In this document: positions 25,090 to 33,264 of the stretch, piece by piece
Layout of the letters: every line of letters starts with the position of its first letter
Position numbering within the stretch: the stretch's first letter is position 1
Source: Thermoanaerobacter pseudethanolicus ATCC 33223
GTDB taxonomy: Bacteria; Bacillota; Thermoanaerobacteria; Thermoanaerobacterales; Thermoanaerobacteraceae
Assembly (NCBI RefSeq): GCF_000019085.1
Contig: NC_010321.1
Coordinates: 566,501-630,500, forward strand
Direction: 5' to 3'
Length of the DNA: 64,000 nucleotides
Notes under the pieces: model-generated
Database searches by the model: none
The model's input: only the letters and a program-made list of their open reading frames with translations
What the model was told of the DNA's origin: nothing
Made by a program: the position numbers and the translations under genes

Positions 25090-25770
25090 ATGATTAAAGC
25101 AGTTATTTTTGACATGGACGGTGTAATTATTGACAGTGAGCCAATACACATTAAATTAGAAGAGGAATTATTCAAAAGTTTAGGAGTAGAGATAAGTGAA
25201 GACGAACATTTGACATTTGTGGGGACTTCTTCTTATTATATGTGGAGGAAGGTTAAAGAAAAATTTAATCTTTCTCAAAGCGTAGAAGAGCTTGTAGAAA
25301 TAGATAGAAAAAGGTATTTAGAACATGTCTTGAAAACAGGCGAAATAATTCCTATAGAAGGTATAACAGAGACGGTAAAAAAGCTTTTTGAGAAAGAGTA
25401 TAGATTAGCTGTTGCTTCTTCCTCTCCTATAGATGTGATAGAATTAGTTGTGAAAAAGTTGGGAATTGATAACTGTTTTGAGGTGCTTGTATCTGGAGAC
25501 TATGTAAAAAATAGCAAACCAGCCCCAGATATATTTTTATATGCAGCAGACAAATTAAAAGTAAAACCTCATGAGTGTGTTGTAATTGAGGATTCATACA
25601 ATGGAGTTCATGGTGCTAAAAAAGCAGGGATGAAAGTGATAGGTTTTAAAAATCCTAATTCCGGAAATCAGGACTTATCAGAAGCTGATTTTATTATAGA
25701 TTCTTTGGGAGAAGAATTATTAGAAATTATAGATGAATTAAACAATGCGGAAGATGTTGTTAAAAACTAA
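25090..25770 (+). CDS. HAD-superfamily hydrolase, beta-phosphoglucomutase-like
   Basis: 226 residues. The nucleophile motif is FDMDGVIIDSEPIH (Asp at residues ~9 and 11), motif II is VASSSPIDVIE, and motif III/IV are KPAPDIFLYAADKL and VIEDSYNGVHGAKKAGM. The four-helix cap after motif I is the PGM-like subclass. It could be a sugar-phosphate phosphatase or phosphomutase; the substrate cannot be read from the sequence. Ribosome site AAGGAGTTGATGAA. It sits alone, followed by a tRNA gene on the other strand. Confidence 0.82.
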   Translation: MIKAVIFDMDGVIIDSEPIHIKLEEELFKSLGVEISEDEHLTFVGTSSYYMWRKVKEKFNLSQSVEELVEIDRKRYLEHVLKTGEIIPIEGITETVKKLFEKEYRLAVASSSPIDVIELVVKKLGIDNCFEVLVSGDYVKNSKPAPDIFLYAADKLKVKPHECVVIEDSYNGVHGAKKAGMKVIGFKNPNSGNQDLSEADFIIDSLGEELLEIIDELNNAEDVVKN

Positions 25771-25780
25771 TAAAAATAAA

Positions 25781-25856
25781 TGGTGCGCCTGACAGGAATT
25801 GAACCTGCGACCTCTCGGTCCGGAGCCGAACGCTCTATCCGCTGAGCTACAGGCGC
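25781..25856 (-). tRNA. tRNA-Arg (anticodon CCG)
   Basis: On the minus strand it folds as acceptor GCGCCTG/CAGGCGC, D arm GCTC-AGCGGATA-GAGC, anticodon arm TTCGG-CTCCGGA-CCGAG with anticodon CCG, variable AGGTC, T arm GCAGG-TTCAATT-CCTGT, discriminator A, and an encoded CCA at 25781-25783. It reads CGG codons. Confidence 0.95.
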
Positions 25857-25907
25857 ACACTTTACACATAAAAGTTTACTATGAAAAAACTAACCTGTCA
25901 AATGGAT

Positions 25908-25936
25908 TTGATATTTATTAAACGTAGTGGTAAAAT
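25908..25936 (+). promoter_or_regulatory. Sigma-A-type promoter of the L25 gene
   Basis: TTGATA (25908-25913), 17-bp spacer, TAAAAT (25931-25936), 38 bases before the start codon. Confidence 0.6.
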
Positions 25937-25973
25937 AATATTTGGAAACAATAAACAAAAGGAGGAGTGACAG

Positions 25974-26579
25974 ATGCAGAGCGTTAGTATCGAAGCTATA
26001 AAAAGAGATACTGGTAAAAATGCAGCTCGCCGTTTGAAAAATCAAGGCTATATTCCTGCTATTTTATATGGCAAGGGTATGGCGGAGAGCATTCCTTTGG
26101 CAGTTGAATATAACAAGCTTCAAAGGTTGCTACAAAAACATGGAAGGAATGTCCTCCTCAATGTGATTGTGGATGGTTCTACTCATAATGCGGTTATTAA
26201 AGAGATTCAAGAAGATACTTTGAAAGGGAAAATAATTCATGTTGATTTCCAAAGAGTGTCAATGTATGAAGAAATTGAAGCTACTGTTCCATTGAAATTT
26301 GAGGGAACAGGCCTTATTGAAAGTAGAGGTGGAATTGTACAGCATCAACTTTGGGAGTTGACAGTGGAAAGCTTACCCGACAAAATTCCTCAAGAAATTG
26401 TTGTGGATTTAAGCAATTTAGAGATTGGAGATACACTTTTTGTAAAAGATATACAAGTTCCTGAGGGAGTAAAAGTTGTAGATGACCCCGATGAGATTGT
26501 AGTTTCTGTATTGGCACCTAGAGAAAGTGAAGAAGAGGCAGAAGAAGAGGCTACTGAAACAGCGAAAGAAAGTGAATAA
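25974..26579 (+). CDS. rplY: 50S ribosomal protein L25, long Ctc form
   Basis: 201 residues, the two-domain Ctc/TL5 form. The N-terminal 5S rRNA-binding part (SIEAIKRDTGKNAARRLKNQ, GYIPAILYGKG, HVDFQRVSMYEEIEATVPL) is followed by the C-terminal beta domain (PDKIPQEIVVDLSNLEIGDT, VVDDPDEIVVSVLAPRE) and an acidic tail. In Bacillus ctc is a general stress gene; here it has its own sigma-A-like promoter and terminator. ATG 25974 follows AAGGAGGAG. Confidence 0.95.
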   Translation: MQSVSIEAIKRDTGKNAARRLKNQGYIPAILYGKGMAESIPLAVEYNKLQRLLQKHGRNVLLNVIVDGSTHNAVIKEIQEDTLKGKIIHVDFQRVSMYEEIEATVPLKFEGTGLIESRGGIVQHQLWELTVESLPDKIPQEIVVDLSNLEIGDTLFVKDIQVPEGVKVVDDPDEIVVSVLAPRESEEEAEEEATETAKESE

Positions 26580-26580
26580 T

Positions 26581-26613
26581 AAAAAAAGAGAGGTTATACC
26601 TCTCTTTTTTTAA
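26581..26613. terminator. Bidirectional terminator between rplY and lysA
   Basis: AAAAAAGAGAGG-TTATA-CCTCTCTTTTTT with A/T tracts on both strands, lying between the two convergent genes. Confidence 0.85.
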
Positions 26614-27947
26614 TAATTAGCTATTTTTCTTTTTTCATTGGTTAGCCTTTCTGGGATTATATCATTTCGGATTAGGTCTTCATAAGTTTCTCGCGCAACA
26701 ATTATATCAGCCTGACCATTAGATACGAGTACTGCAGCAGGACGAGGTAACCTGTTATAATTGCTGGCCATCGAATAATTGTAAGCACCTGTACAGGTTA
26801 CAGCTAGTATATCTCCTTCTTCAATTTTAGGTAGAGTAATGTCCCAAATTAGCATATCACCTGATTCGCAAAGCTTTCCTGCTATTGAAACTTTTTCTGA
26901 TTTTATATTCTTAGCTTTATTAGCTACAATAGCATCATATTTTGCTCCATATAAAGCGGTACGTATATTATCAGACATTCCTCCATCTACCGCTACGTAT
27001 TTTCTGACACCTGGTATGTCTTTAATTGCTCCTACTGTGTAAAGAGTAGTTCCGGCATTTCCTATTATAGAACGACCTGGCTCTACAATTATGTTTGGCA
27101 TTTTTATATTTAAAGCAACGGAGTATTCTTTTACTGCTTGCATTATTTCTTGAGCTATTTGTTCGATTGGCTGGGGATCGTCCTCTTCTACATATGCTAT
27201 TCCAAAACCTCCACCTAAATCTAGTTCCCCTACTTCCCAACCTAAAAATTCTTTTACTAATTTTAAGAAATTCATCATAATTTCTATTTCAGCTTTATAA
27301 GATTCTGCATCAAAAATCTGAGAACCGATATGAGAATGTAGACCTACTAGATTTACATTTTCCAAAGTTAAAGCATATTCTATGGCTCTCATTGCGTCTC
27401 CATTAAAAAGAGGGAAGCCAAATTTTGAATCCATTTGTCCTGTTTTTACATATTGGTGAGTATGAGCTTCTACACCAGGAGATACTCTTATATAAATATT
27501 AGGAACTTTATTCATCTTTTTTGCCAAGTCATTTAACATATTTAGTTCATACCAATTATCTACAATGATTCTCCCAATATTATTTTCTAATGCCATTATA
27601 AGTTCTTCTTTTGATTTATTGTTGCCGTGAAAGTATATTTTTTCAGCAGGGAATCCTGCTTTTAACGCAGTATATAGTTCTCCACCAGAAACGACATCAA
27701 GACCCAAGTTTTCTTCTTCAATTATTTTGCATATTGCCATTGTCATGAAAGCTTTGCTGGCATAAATCACTTCATTTCCTGGATAATCTTTTTTAAAGCC
27801 ATTATAAAATGCTCTACAATTTTGCCGCAATAACTCTTCGTCTATTACATAAAGCGGTGTACCAAACTTTTTTGCAAGAGTTACAGTATCGCAACCACCT
27901 ATTTCCAAATGACCCTTTGAATTTATCTTCATTGTCCCATGCAACAT
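26610..27947 (-). CDS. lysA: Diaminopimelate decarboxylase
   Basis: 445 residues of the fold-III PLP decarboxylase family. VIYASKAFMTMAI carries the PLP lysine. FHGNNKSKEELIMAL, VGLHSHIGSQIFD, ELDLGGGFGIAYVEEDDP, VEPGRSIIGNAG, CESGDMLIWD (active-site Cys) and TGAYNYSMASNYNR are all present. It makes L-lysine from meso-diaminopimelate, the last step of lysine synthesis. An intact lysine riboswitch leader lies upstream, so expression should fall when lysine is high. Confidence 0.96.
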   Translation of the reverse strand: MLHGTMKINSKGHLEIGGCDTVTLAKKFGTPLYVIDEELLRQNCRAFYNGFKKDYPGNEVIYASKAFMTMAICKIIEEENLGLDVVSGGELYTALKAGFPAEKIYFHGNNKSKEELIMALENNIGRIIVDNWYELNMLNDLAKKMNKVPNIYIRVSPGVEAHTHQYVKTGQMDSKFGFPLFNGDAMRAIEYALTLENVNLVGLHSHIGSQIFDAESYKAEIEIMMNFLKLVKEFLGWEVGELDLGGGFGIAYVEEDDPQPIEQIAQEIMQAVKEYSVALNIKMPNIIVEPGRSIIGNAGTTLYTVGAIKDIPGVRKYVAVDGGMSDNIRTALYGAKYDAIVANKAKNIKSEKVSIAGKLCESGDMLIWDITLPKIEEGDILAVTCTGAYNYSMASNYNRLPRPAAVLVSNGQADIIVARETYEDLIRNDIIPERLTNEKRKIANY

Positions 27948-27989
27948 TCTATCAACCTCATTTACTTTAATAATTTAAATTATGAAACT

Positions 27990-28030
27990 AAATAACAAAA
28001 TAAAATACAGCTAAGTATTACCTCAGCTGT
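27990..28030 (-). terminator. Lysine-riboswitch expression-platform terminator
   Basis: On the minus strand ACAGCTGAG-GTAATA-CTTAGCTGT is followed by ATTTTATTTTG. Its GGTAATACTT portion (28013-28022) can instead pair with AGGTATTACC at 28050-28059 next to the aptamer, giving an antiterminator. Confidence 0.8.
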
Positions 28031-28074
28031 CTAGTTTGCACATAGACATGGTAATACCTCCTTCCCCCTATAGC

Positions 28075-28256
28075 GAGATAGCTCTTCACTGAAGGCTCGG
28101 GAAACCTCCAGTGACAGTCCTATACCTATTCGGCATAGGCCCAGCTGCGTAAACTTTAAGGAATTTACGCGCTTCGGCGAGCATCCCTTTCATATACCTT
28201 CATCGGCCCTTAAATACCTCTGGTATACTACTCTTGATAACCCGCGCCTCTACCTC
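28075..28256 (-). ncRNA. Lysine riboswitch (L box) aptamer
   Basis: The minus-strand RNA begins GAGGTAGAGGCGC and ends GAGCTATCTC, which pair as P1 (GAGGTAG with CTATCTC). Inside are L-box landmarks: a TCAAGAGTA loop-E-like turn, GAAAGGGATGCTCGCCGAAG, CTGGGCC and ACTGTCACTGGAGG. It lies in the lysA leader between a TTGACA/TATTAT promoter and a terminator, exactly where L boxes are expected. Confidence 0.92.
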
Positions 28257-28306
28257 ACCTTCCAAGAAGATGAGGTATTGTTATTCAATTTTTTTATTTT
28301 TTTATT

Positions 28307-28335
28307 ATAATATCATTTATGAAAACACCTGTCAA
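28307..28335 (-). promoter_or_regulatory. Promoter of the lysA leader
   Basis: On the minus strand TTGACA (28335-28330), 17-bp spacer, TATTAT (28312-28307). A strong match to the sigma-A consensus; transcription would start about 45 bases before the riboswitch P1. Confidence 0.8.
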
Positions 28336-28400
28336 TAGATTTTCGAAAAATTCTTATTAGAAATTAAAAAATGGATAAACTAAATGAGAGGTGTTTATAA

Positions 28401-28856
28401 ATGCCATGGATAATAACTTTCATAGTTTCATGGATTATATTCTTTTTGTTAGTTGATTGGAGGTATATAAAATATACTGTATGGGGAGGACTATTAGCTT
28501 TAAGCTTTCAACTTGTTGTAGATGAAATTGCAATTGGTCTTAATCTTTATGATTTTTCTAATGTTGTTATTAGGATCTTTGATTCAAGTTTATTTTTTAC
28601 TTTAGGTGCGCCTTTTTGCATAGGGGTATTGTATGCACAAACATATCCTAAAAATAATATTTTGCGCCTTATAGATGTGATCATTTCAACCGCATTATTT
28701 TTTATAATGGAATATTTATTAGTGCATATAGGGGCACTAAAGTATTTTCACTGGCACTATTTATATAGTCTAATTATAGACGTGGCAGCACTTTTGGCCT
28801 TAGGAAATCTCATCACTATTTTTAAATTGTCCCCCTGGATGAGGAGGGAAAAATAG
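28401..28856 (+). CDS. Four-to-five-span membrane protein, CBO0543-like
   Basis: 151 residues, mostly hydrophobic: WIITFIVSWIIFFLLVDW, WGGLLALSFQLVVDEIAIGL, LFFTLGAPFCIGVLYAQTY, IISTALFFIMEYLLVHIGAL and YSLIIDVAALLALGNLITIF. This resembles the CBO0543 family of small Firmicute membrane proteins with no assigned function. AGAGGTG lies 7 bases before the ATG. Its stop overlaps the GTG of a tiny downstream membrane frame with a strong ribosome site. Confidence 0.65.
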   Translation: MPWIITFIVSWIIFFLLVDWRYIKYTVWGGLLALSFQLVVDEIAIGLNLYDFSNVVIRIFDSSLFFTLGAPFCIGVLYAQTYPKNNILRLIDVIISTALFFIMEYLLVHIGALKYFHWHYLYSLIIDVAALLALGNLITIFKLSPWMRREK

Positions 28857-28954
28857 TGAAACTATATGTTTTTTTGAGTTTGATTGTTATTGATGGGGTA
28901 TTGGTGTTCTTGTGGTTTAATTTTTTAAATAAAATTCAAAAAAAAGAGGGTTAA
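28856..28954 (+). CDS. 32-residue membrane peptide, unknown
   Basis: A GTG start overlaps the previous stop (TAGTG) and is 7 bases after GAGGAGGG. The peptide MKLYVFLSLIVIDGVLVFLW followed by FNFLNKIQKKEG has one hydrophobic span and a basic tail. Coupling to the upstream membrane protein suggests a real small subunit. Confidence 0.5.
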   Translation: MKLYVFLSLIVIDGVLVFLWFNFLNKIQKKEG

Positions 28955-29019
28955 AGAAAAAAATACCTACTATTGTAGATATATTGTACAAAAATTTGTG
29001 CTAAATATCATATTTATTG

Positions 29020-29073
29020 ACGATAGTAAAGTAGAAGAAATAGTATTATAATAAAGGCATCAAACGTTTTCTA
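29020..29073 (+). promoter_or_regulatory. Putative promoter and LacI/CcpA-like site before ugpC
   Basis: TTGACG with TAGTAT 18 bases later, followed by TCAAACGTTTTCT (29060-29072). The latter has a central AAACGTTT palindrome like LacI-family operators, but matches only the right half of the cre consensus. Confidence 0.35.
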
Positions 29074-29090
29074 ATAGGGGGAATCTAAAA

Positions 29091-30215
29091 ATGGCTGATG
29101 TTGTACTCAAACATGTTTACAAAGTCTATCCAGGTGGTGTTACCGCAGTTAAAGATTTTAATCTGGAAATTCAGGACAAAGAGTTTATAGTATTGGTTGG
29201 ACCTTCCGGTTGTGGTAAAACTACAACATTGAGAATGATAGCAGGACTTGAGGAAATATCAAGTGGGGAACTTTATATTGATGGCAAACTTGTGAATGAC
29301 GTGCCACCAAAAGATAGGGATATCGCAATGGTATTCCAAAACTATGCTCTTTATCCTCATATGACAGTGTATGACAATATGGCTTTTGGTCTTAAACTTA
29401 GAAAGGTTCCAAGAGCGGAAATTGATAGAAAAGTAAAAGAAGCAGCTCGAATTTTAGGATTGGAAGAATATTTAAACAGGAAACCAAAAGCTTTGTCAGG
29501 TGGACAAAGACAGAGGGTTGCATTGGGACGTGCTATTGTCCGCAATCCAAAAGTATTCTTGATGGATGAACCTTTGTCCAACTTAGATGCAAAGTTGAGA
29601 GTACAAATGAGAACCGAGTTGGCTAAACTACACGATAGATTACAGACGACTTTCATATATGTTACCCACGACCAAACAGAAGCTATGACAATGGGTACAA
29701 GAATAGTAGTTATGAAGGATGGCGTTATTCAGCAAGTAGATAAACCTCAGACTATTTATGATTATCCAAATAATTTGTTTGTAGCTGGATTTATTGGAAG
29801 TCCTCAAATGAACTTTATTGATGCAAGATTAGAAAATAAGAATGGCAAAGTATATGCTACTTTTAAGGGATTCAGCATTTTGGTGCCAGAAGGGATTTTA
29901 AAGAGATTAAAAGATCCAAGCTACGTTGGAAAAGAAATTGTGCTAGGAATAAGGCCAGAAGATTTGCATGACGAAGAAGTGTTCTTGGAAGCATATCCAG
30001 AGGCTGTAGTTGAAGCAAAAGTAGATGTTACAGAGTTGATGGGTCCAGAGACATATCTATATTTGGATGTGAATGGTGTTCCATTGACAGCAAGAGTAGA
30101 TCCAAGAACAAGGGCAAAAGCAGGAGACGTAATTAAAATAGGATTTGATATAAATAAATTGCACATGTTTGATAAAGAAACAGAAATGTCAATTTTGAAT
30201 AGAGTAATAAGCTAA
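29091..30215 (+). CDS. ugpC: Sugar/glycerol-phosphate ABC transporter ATPase (UgpC/MsmX type)
   Basis: 374 residues. Walker A GPSGCGKTT, Q-loop FQNYALYP, signature LSGGQRQRVALGRAI, Walker B VFLMDEPLSNLDAKLR and switch THDQTEAM are all present. The C-terminal ~130 residues form the OB-like regulatory domain of MalK/UgpC/MsmX (LGIRPEDLHD, YLYLDVNGVPLTARVDPRT). There are no permease or binding-protein genes nearby, so it is probably a shared ATPase serving several carbohydrate importers, as MsmX does in Bacillus. Followed by a terminator interrupted by a structured repeat. Confidence 0.9.
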   Translation: MADVVLKHVYKVYPGGVTAVKDFNLEIQDKEFIVLVGPSGCGKTTTLRMIAGLEEISSGELYIDGKLVNDVPPKDRDIAMVFQNYALYPHMTVYDNMAFGLKLRKVPRAEIDRKVKEAARILGLEEYLNRKPKALSGGQRQRVALGRAIVRNPKVFLMDEPLSNLDAKLRVQMRTELAKLHDRLQTTFIYVTHDQTEAMTMGTRIVVMKDGVIQQVDKPQTIYDYPNNLFVAGFIGSPQMNFIDARLENKNGKVYATFKGFSILVPEGILKRLKDPSYVGKEIVLGIRPEDLHDEEVFLEAYPEAVVEAKVDVTELMGPETYLYLDVNGVPLTARVDPRTRAKAGDVIKIGFDINKLHMFDKETEMSILNRVIS

Positions 30216-30234
30216 AAGGCGGTTATTCCGCCTT
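30216..30234 (+). terminator. Terminator hairpin after ugpC, first copy
   Basis: AAGGCGG-TTATT-CCGCCTT. The same 18 bases (AGGCGGTTATTCCGCCTT) recur at 30498-30515 after the structured repeat, there followed by TTATTTTTT. Confidence 0.8.
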
Positions 30235-30497
30235 AGACTGTAGACAAACTTTTTATATAACATGTTAGCATTTTGCATAAGTGTAGCGACTTGATAGAGC
30301 AGTAACTAAACTTAGCGAGGCTGAGAGGCGAAAGCGGGGCCGAAGCCAAGGAAGGCGGAGGCGGGCACTAAGTCAAGGATGACGAATGTGCCCGGAACCC
30401 CGCTTGAGCCCGAGGGCGAGCGATAGTTTAGTCTGCGATATCACCGGAGCGAACGATGCAAAATGCTAACAACGATAATTAGTTTGCCAGCAAACTG
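30235..30497. repeat. Structured ~263-bp repeat, copy 1 (possible ncRNA or MITE-like element)
   Basis: This GC-richer block is flanked by 18-bp direct repeats of the ugpC terminator. Nested complementary arms: GTTAGCATTTTGCAT (30264-30278) with ATGCAAAATGCTAAC (30456-30470); ACTAAACT (30305) with AGTTTAGT (30425); AAGCGGGG (30332) with CCCCGCTT (30398); GGGCAC (30363) with GTGCCC (30388). Copy 2 at 47579 keeps the same pairing with different bases. The ends, TAGACAAACTTT and AGTTTG(N)4CAAACT, are also complementary. No coding frame is conserved between copies. Confidence 0.75.
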
Positions 30498-30520
30498 AGG
30501 CGGTTATTCCGCCTTTTATT
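30498..30520 (+). terminator. Terminator hairpin after ugpC, second copy
   Basis: AGGCGG-TTATT-CCGCCTTTT with T run; a direct duplicate of 30217-30234 on the other side of the structured repeat. Confidence 0.75.
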
Positions 30521-30618
30521 TTTTGTGTCAAAATACCACATAAATTTACATTTGCCTATTATTTCTTCTAGGAAATAGTGTATAATTATTGTATACTATA
30601 AAGTAAGGTGGTATGAAA

Positions 30619-31671
30619 ATGATCGGCTATGACCTTATAAAAAAGGTGGCTTACGATATTCAAAAAAATCTTCAAATGCCGTTATATATAATAGATAAGT
30701 CAGGAAATTTAATTTACGGTAACAAAGATTTTTTTGAAAAAAAAGCAGGATTTTTAGAGATAAAGGTAGAATATATTGATGAAAAAGATATATATGAAGT
30801 AGGAGAATTTATATGCTATAACATATTTTACAATAATGTTCTCTTTTTTACTATCGCTTTAGAAAGAAAAGATGAACAATCAAAAAAAGTGCTTTATCTA
30901 ATTTCTCTAATTTTTGAACAATTGCTGCAGAAATATAATAGAGAAGAGTTTTTGATAGAGGCTTTAACAGGTAAATTAAGCGTAAATTTAGTGTCGTATT
31001 ATGCTGAAAAATATAAAATAAATAAGAATGTGAAATACACAGTAGCAATTGTCGAATCGAATAATGAAATTGATGATGCGATAAAGATAATTACAAATAT
31101 TTTTGATAAAGGCAATTTATATACTGTAAAATTTGATGATAAAAGATTTGTAACGATATTTTCTTACAAAGGAAATAACTCTTTAATAGAACTTTATAAA
31201 ACTATGAAAGATATGATAGAATCTGAAGGCTATATGAAAGTAAAAATAGCTAGTTCTTCTTCCTTTGTGCCAATTGAGAATATACATATCGCCTATAGGG
31301 AAGCAGAGACAGCCTTACTTATTGGACAAAAATTGGAAGATGAAAAAGGAATATATATTTACGAAGATTACAGCTTTCCAGAAATTTTATGGGGAATTGA
31401 TATAGAGAAGGTAAATAATTTTATTAAAAAAAGAAATATTGATTTTGGTATTTTCAAAGATGAGGAATTGATACAAACCTTAAATGCTTTTTTCAGGAAT
31501 AGTTTAAATTTGAGTGAGACTGCCAGAGAGTTATACATTCATAGGAATACATTAGTTTATAGACTTGATAAAATTTTTAAAATGACAGGTCTGGATGCTA
31601 AAAATTTTGATGATGCTGTCCTATTAAAGACGATCATGATTTTGACCAAATTATATAATATTCCGAGGTGA
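30619..31671 (+). CDS. PucR/CdaR-type transcriptional regulator
   Basis: About 350 residues. The C-terminal helix-turn-helix LNAFFRNSLNLSETARELYI then HRNTLVYRLDKIFKMTGLDA is the PucR/CdaR signature. A middle GGDEF-like region (VKIASSSSFVPIENIHIAYR, AETALLIGQKL) and an N-terminal sensor-like part (MPLYIIDKSGNLIYGNKDFF) precede it. I chose ATG 30619 because AAGGTGG at 30605-30611 is 7 bases upstream; ATG 30613 is too close. The gene ends 6 bases before ftsE. Its target is unknown; neighbours suggest cell-envelope genes, but this is weak. Confidence 0.78.
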   Translation: MIGYDLIKKVAYDIQKNLQMPLYIIDKSGNLIYGNKDFFEKKAGFLEIKVEYIDEKDIYEVGEFICYNIFYNNVLFFTIALERKDEQSKKVLYLISLIFEQLLQKYNREEFLIEALTGKLSVNLVSYYAEKYKINKNVKYTVAIVESNNEIDDAIKIITNIFDKGNLYTVKFDDKRFVTIFSYKGNNSLIELYKTMKDMIESEGYMKVKIASSSSFVPIENIHIAYREAETALLIGQKLEDEKGIYIYEDYSFPEILWGIDIEKVNNFIKKRNIDFGIFKDEELIQTLNAFFRNSLNLSETARELYIHRNTLVYRLDKIFKMTGLDAKNFDDAVLLKTIMILTKLYNIPR

Positions 31672-31677
31672 GAAAAT

Positions 31678-32364
31678 TTGATTAAATTTATAAATGTATC
31701 CAAAAGATACAATAAAGATATAATTGCTCTTTCAAATATTAGTTTTGAAATTGAAAGTGGGGAATTTGTATTTATTGTTGGGCCTAGTGGCGCAGGTAAA
31801 TCAACTTTAATTAAATTATTGCTAAAAGAGGAAGAACCTACTTCTGGCAGTATTATGATTAATAAAAAAGATATAACAAAACTTAAAAAGCGTGAGATAC
31901 CTTATTTGAGAAGGAGTATGGGGGTAGTTTTTCAAGATTTTAGATTGCTTCCTAATAAAACAGTGTTTGAGAATGTTGCCTTTGCTATGGAAATAGTTGG
32001 AGCACATCCAAAGGAGATAAGAAGAAAAGTCCCAATGGTATTGGCATTAGTAGGGTTAAGTGATAAAGCGGACAAGTATCCTAGGCAGCTGTCTGGTGGA
32101 GAACAACAAAGGGTTTCTTTAGCAAGAGCTATTGTAAATGAACCTTCTATTCTTATAGCAGACGAGCCTACTGGTAATCTTGATCCTGATACTTCCTGGG
32201 AAATTGTAAAACTCATTTCTGAAATAAACAAAAGAGGCACTACAGTTGTTATGGCCACCCATGCAAAAGATATAGTAGATGCCATGAAAAAAAGAGTAAT
32301 AGCGCTGGAGAAAGGAAACATAGTACGAGACGAAGTAAGGGGTGCTTATGGATATGCTCTTTAG
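31678..32364 (+). CDS. ftsE: Cell division ATP-binding protein FtsE
   Basis: 228 residues from a TTG start with GAGGTG 8 bases upstream. Walker A GPSGAGKST, VVFQDFRLLPNKTVFENVAF, signature LSGGEQQRVSLARAI, Walker B ILIADEPTGNLDP and the H-loop ATHAKD are all present, close to Bacillus FtsE. With FtsX it forms a type VII ABC machine that activates an extracellular peptidoglycan hydrolase by conformational coupling rather than transport. ftsX overlaps its end, and an M23/coiled-coil hydrolase gene follows. Confidence 0.93.
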   Translation: MIKFINVSKRYNKDIIALSNISFEIESGEFVFIVGPSGAGKSTLIKLLLKEEEPTSGSIMINKKDITKLKKREIPYLRRSMGVVFQDFRLLPNKTVFENVAFAMEIVGAHPKEIRRKVPMVLALVGLSDKADKYPRQLSGGEQQRVSLARAIVNEPSILIADEPTGNLDPDTSWEIVKLISEINKRGTTVVMATHAKDIVDAMKKRVIALEKGNIVRDEVRGAYGYAL

Positions 32365-33241
32365 AAATTTAAAATATTTTTTAAAAGAAGGTTTTAATAA
32401 TTTAGCAAGAAATAGGCTTATGACAATAGCTTCTATAACTTCTGTAATGGCAGCAATGCTTATTTTAGGTTTGTTTCTTGTTATTATTTTAAATGTTAAT
32501 AGCTTGACTAATCAGGTGGAATCTCAATTAGAACTTAAAGTCTTTTTAAAAGATAATATTTCTGAACAAGAAGTTAGCCAGATAGGTAATGAGATAAAAT
32601 CAATACATGGTGTTACTTCAGTAGTTTTTGAATCTAAAGAAGAGGCTTTACAAAAATTCAAACAACAATTAGGAGATAAAAGCTATTTAGCAGAAGGTTT
32701 AGAAAAGGACAATCCCCTTCCCCAATCTTATATAGTAAAAGTGAAAGATGCTAATTTGATGAAAAATATTTCAAACAAGATAAAGCAGATAAATGGAGTT
32801 GACAAAGTAAGTTATGGGCAAGATGTTGTAGATAAGCTTCTTGGAATTATAAAGATAATAAGGATAGTGGGGCTTTCTATTATACTTATTCTCTTTATAA
32901 TTTCAATTGTCATAATTTCCAACACAATAAAATTGGGGGTTTTTGCAAGGAGAAGAGAAATCAACATAATGAAGTATATTGGAGCGACTGATTGGTTTAT
33001 ACGATGGCCATTTTTGATTGAAGGTATAGTATTAGGATTGGTAGGTGCCTTGCTATCAGTTGTAATATTAGCTTTAATTTATGGATATATGCTTGATATT
33101 ATTAATAATAAATTAATGGTGTTTAAACTATTGCCATTAGAAAAAATAGCAGGGGACATTATAGTATATTTTTCTATAATTGGTGCAATTATTGGAGCCT
33201 TAGGAAGTGGACTTTCAATTAAAAGGTTCTTGAATGTTTAA
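32348..33241 (+). CDS. ftsX: Cell division membrane protein FtsX
   Basis: About 297 residues, four membrane spans. The first (MTIASITSVMAAMLILGLFL) is followed by a ~110-residue external domain (LELKVFLKDNISEQEV, FESKEEALQKFKQQLGD, NPLPQSYIVKV). Three C-terminal spans follow (IVGLSIILILFIISIVIISN, FLIEGIVLGLVGALLSVVIL, IIVYFSIIGAIIGALGSG), with the FARRREINIMKYIGATDWFI coupling helix. The start is ATG 32348; a GTG two codons upstream is also possible. It overlaps ftsE by 17 bases. Confidence 0.93.
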   Translation: MDMLFRNLKYFLKEGFNNLARNRLMTIASITSVMAAMLILGLFLVIILNVNSLTNQVESQLELKVFLKDNISEQEVSQIGNEIKSIHGVTSVVFESKEEALQKFKQQLGDKSYLAEGLEKDNPLPQSYIVKVKDANLMKNISNKIKQINGVDKVSYGQDVVDKLLGIIKIIRIVGLSIILILFIISIVIISNTIKLGVFARRREINIMKYIGATDWFIRWPFLIEGIVLGLVGALLSVVILALIYGYMLDIINNKLMVFKLLPLEKIAGDIIVYFSIIGAIIGALGSGLSIKRFLNV

Positions 33242-33264
33242 AAATTTACAAGGGGGAAATAGCA

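Noticed and set aside
30235-30497. Group II intron or known riboswitch as an explanation for the structured repeat
   Set aside because: No domain V-like GAGC...GGTTC hairpin, no exon-binding layout, and it sits after terminators rather than in a leader; group IIC introns do target terminators but do not duplicate them.
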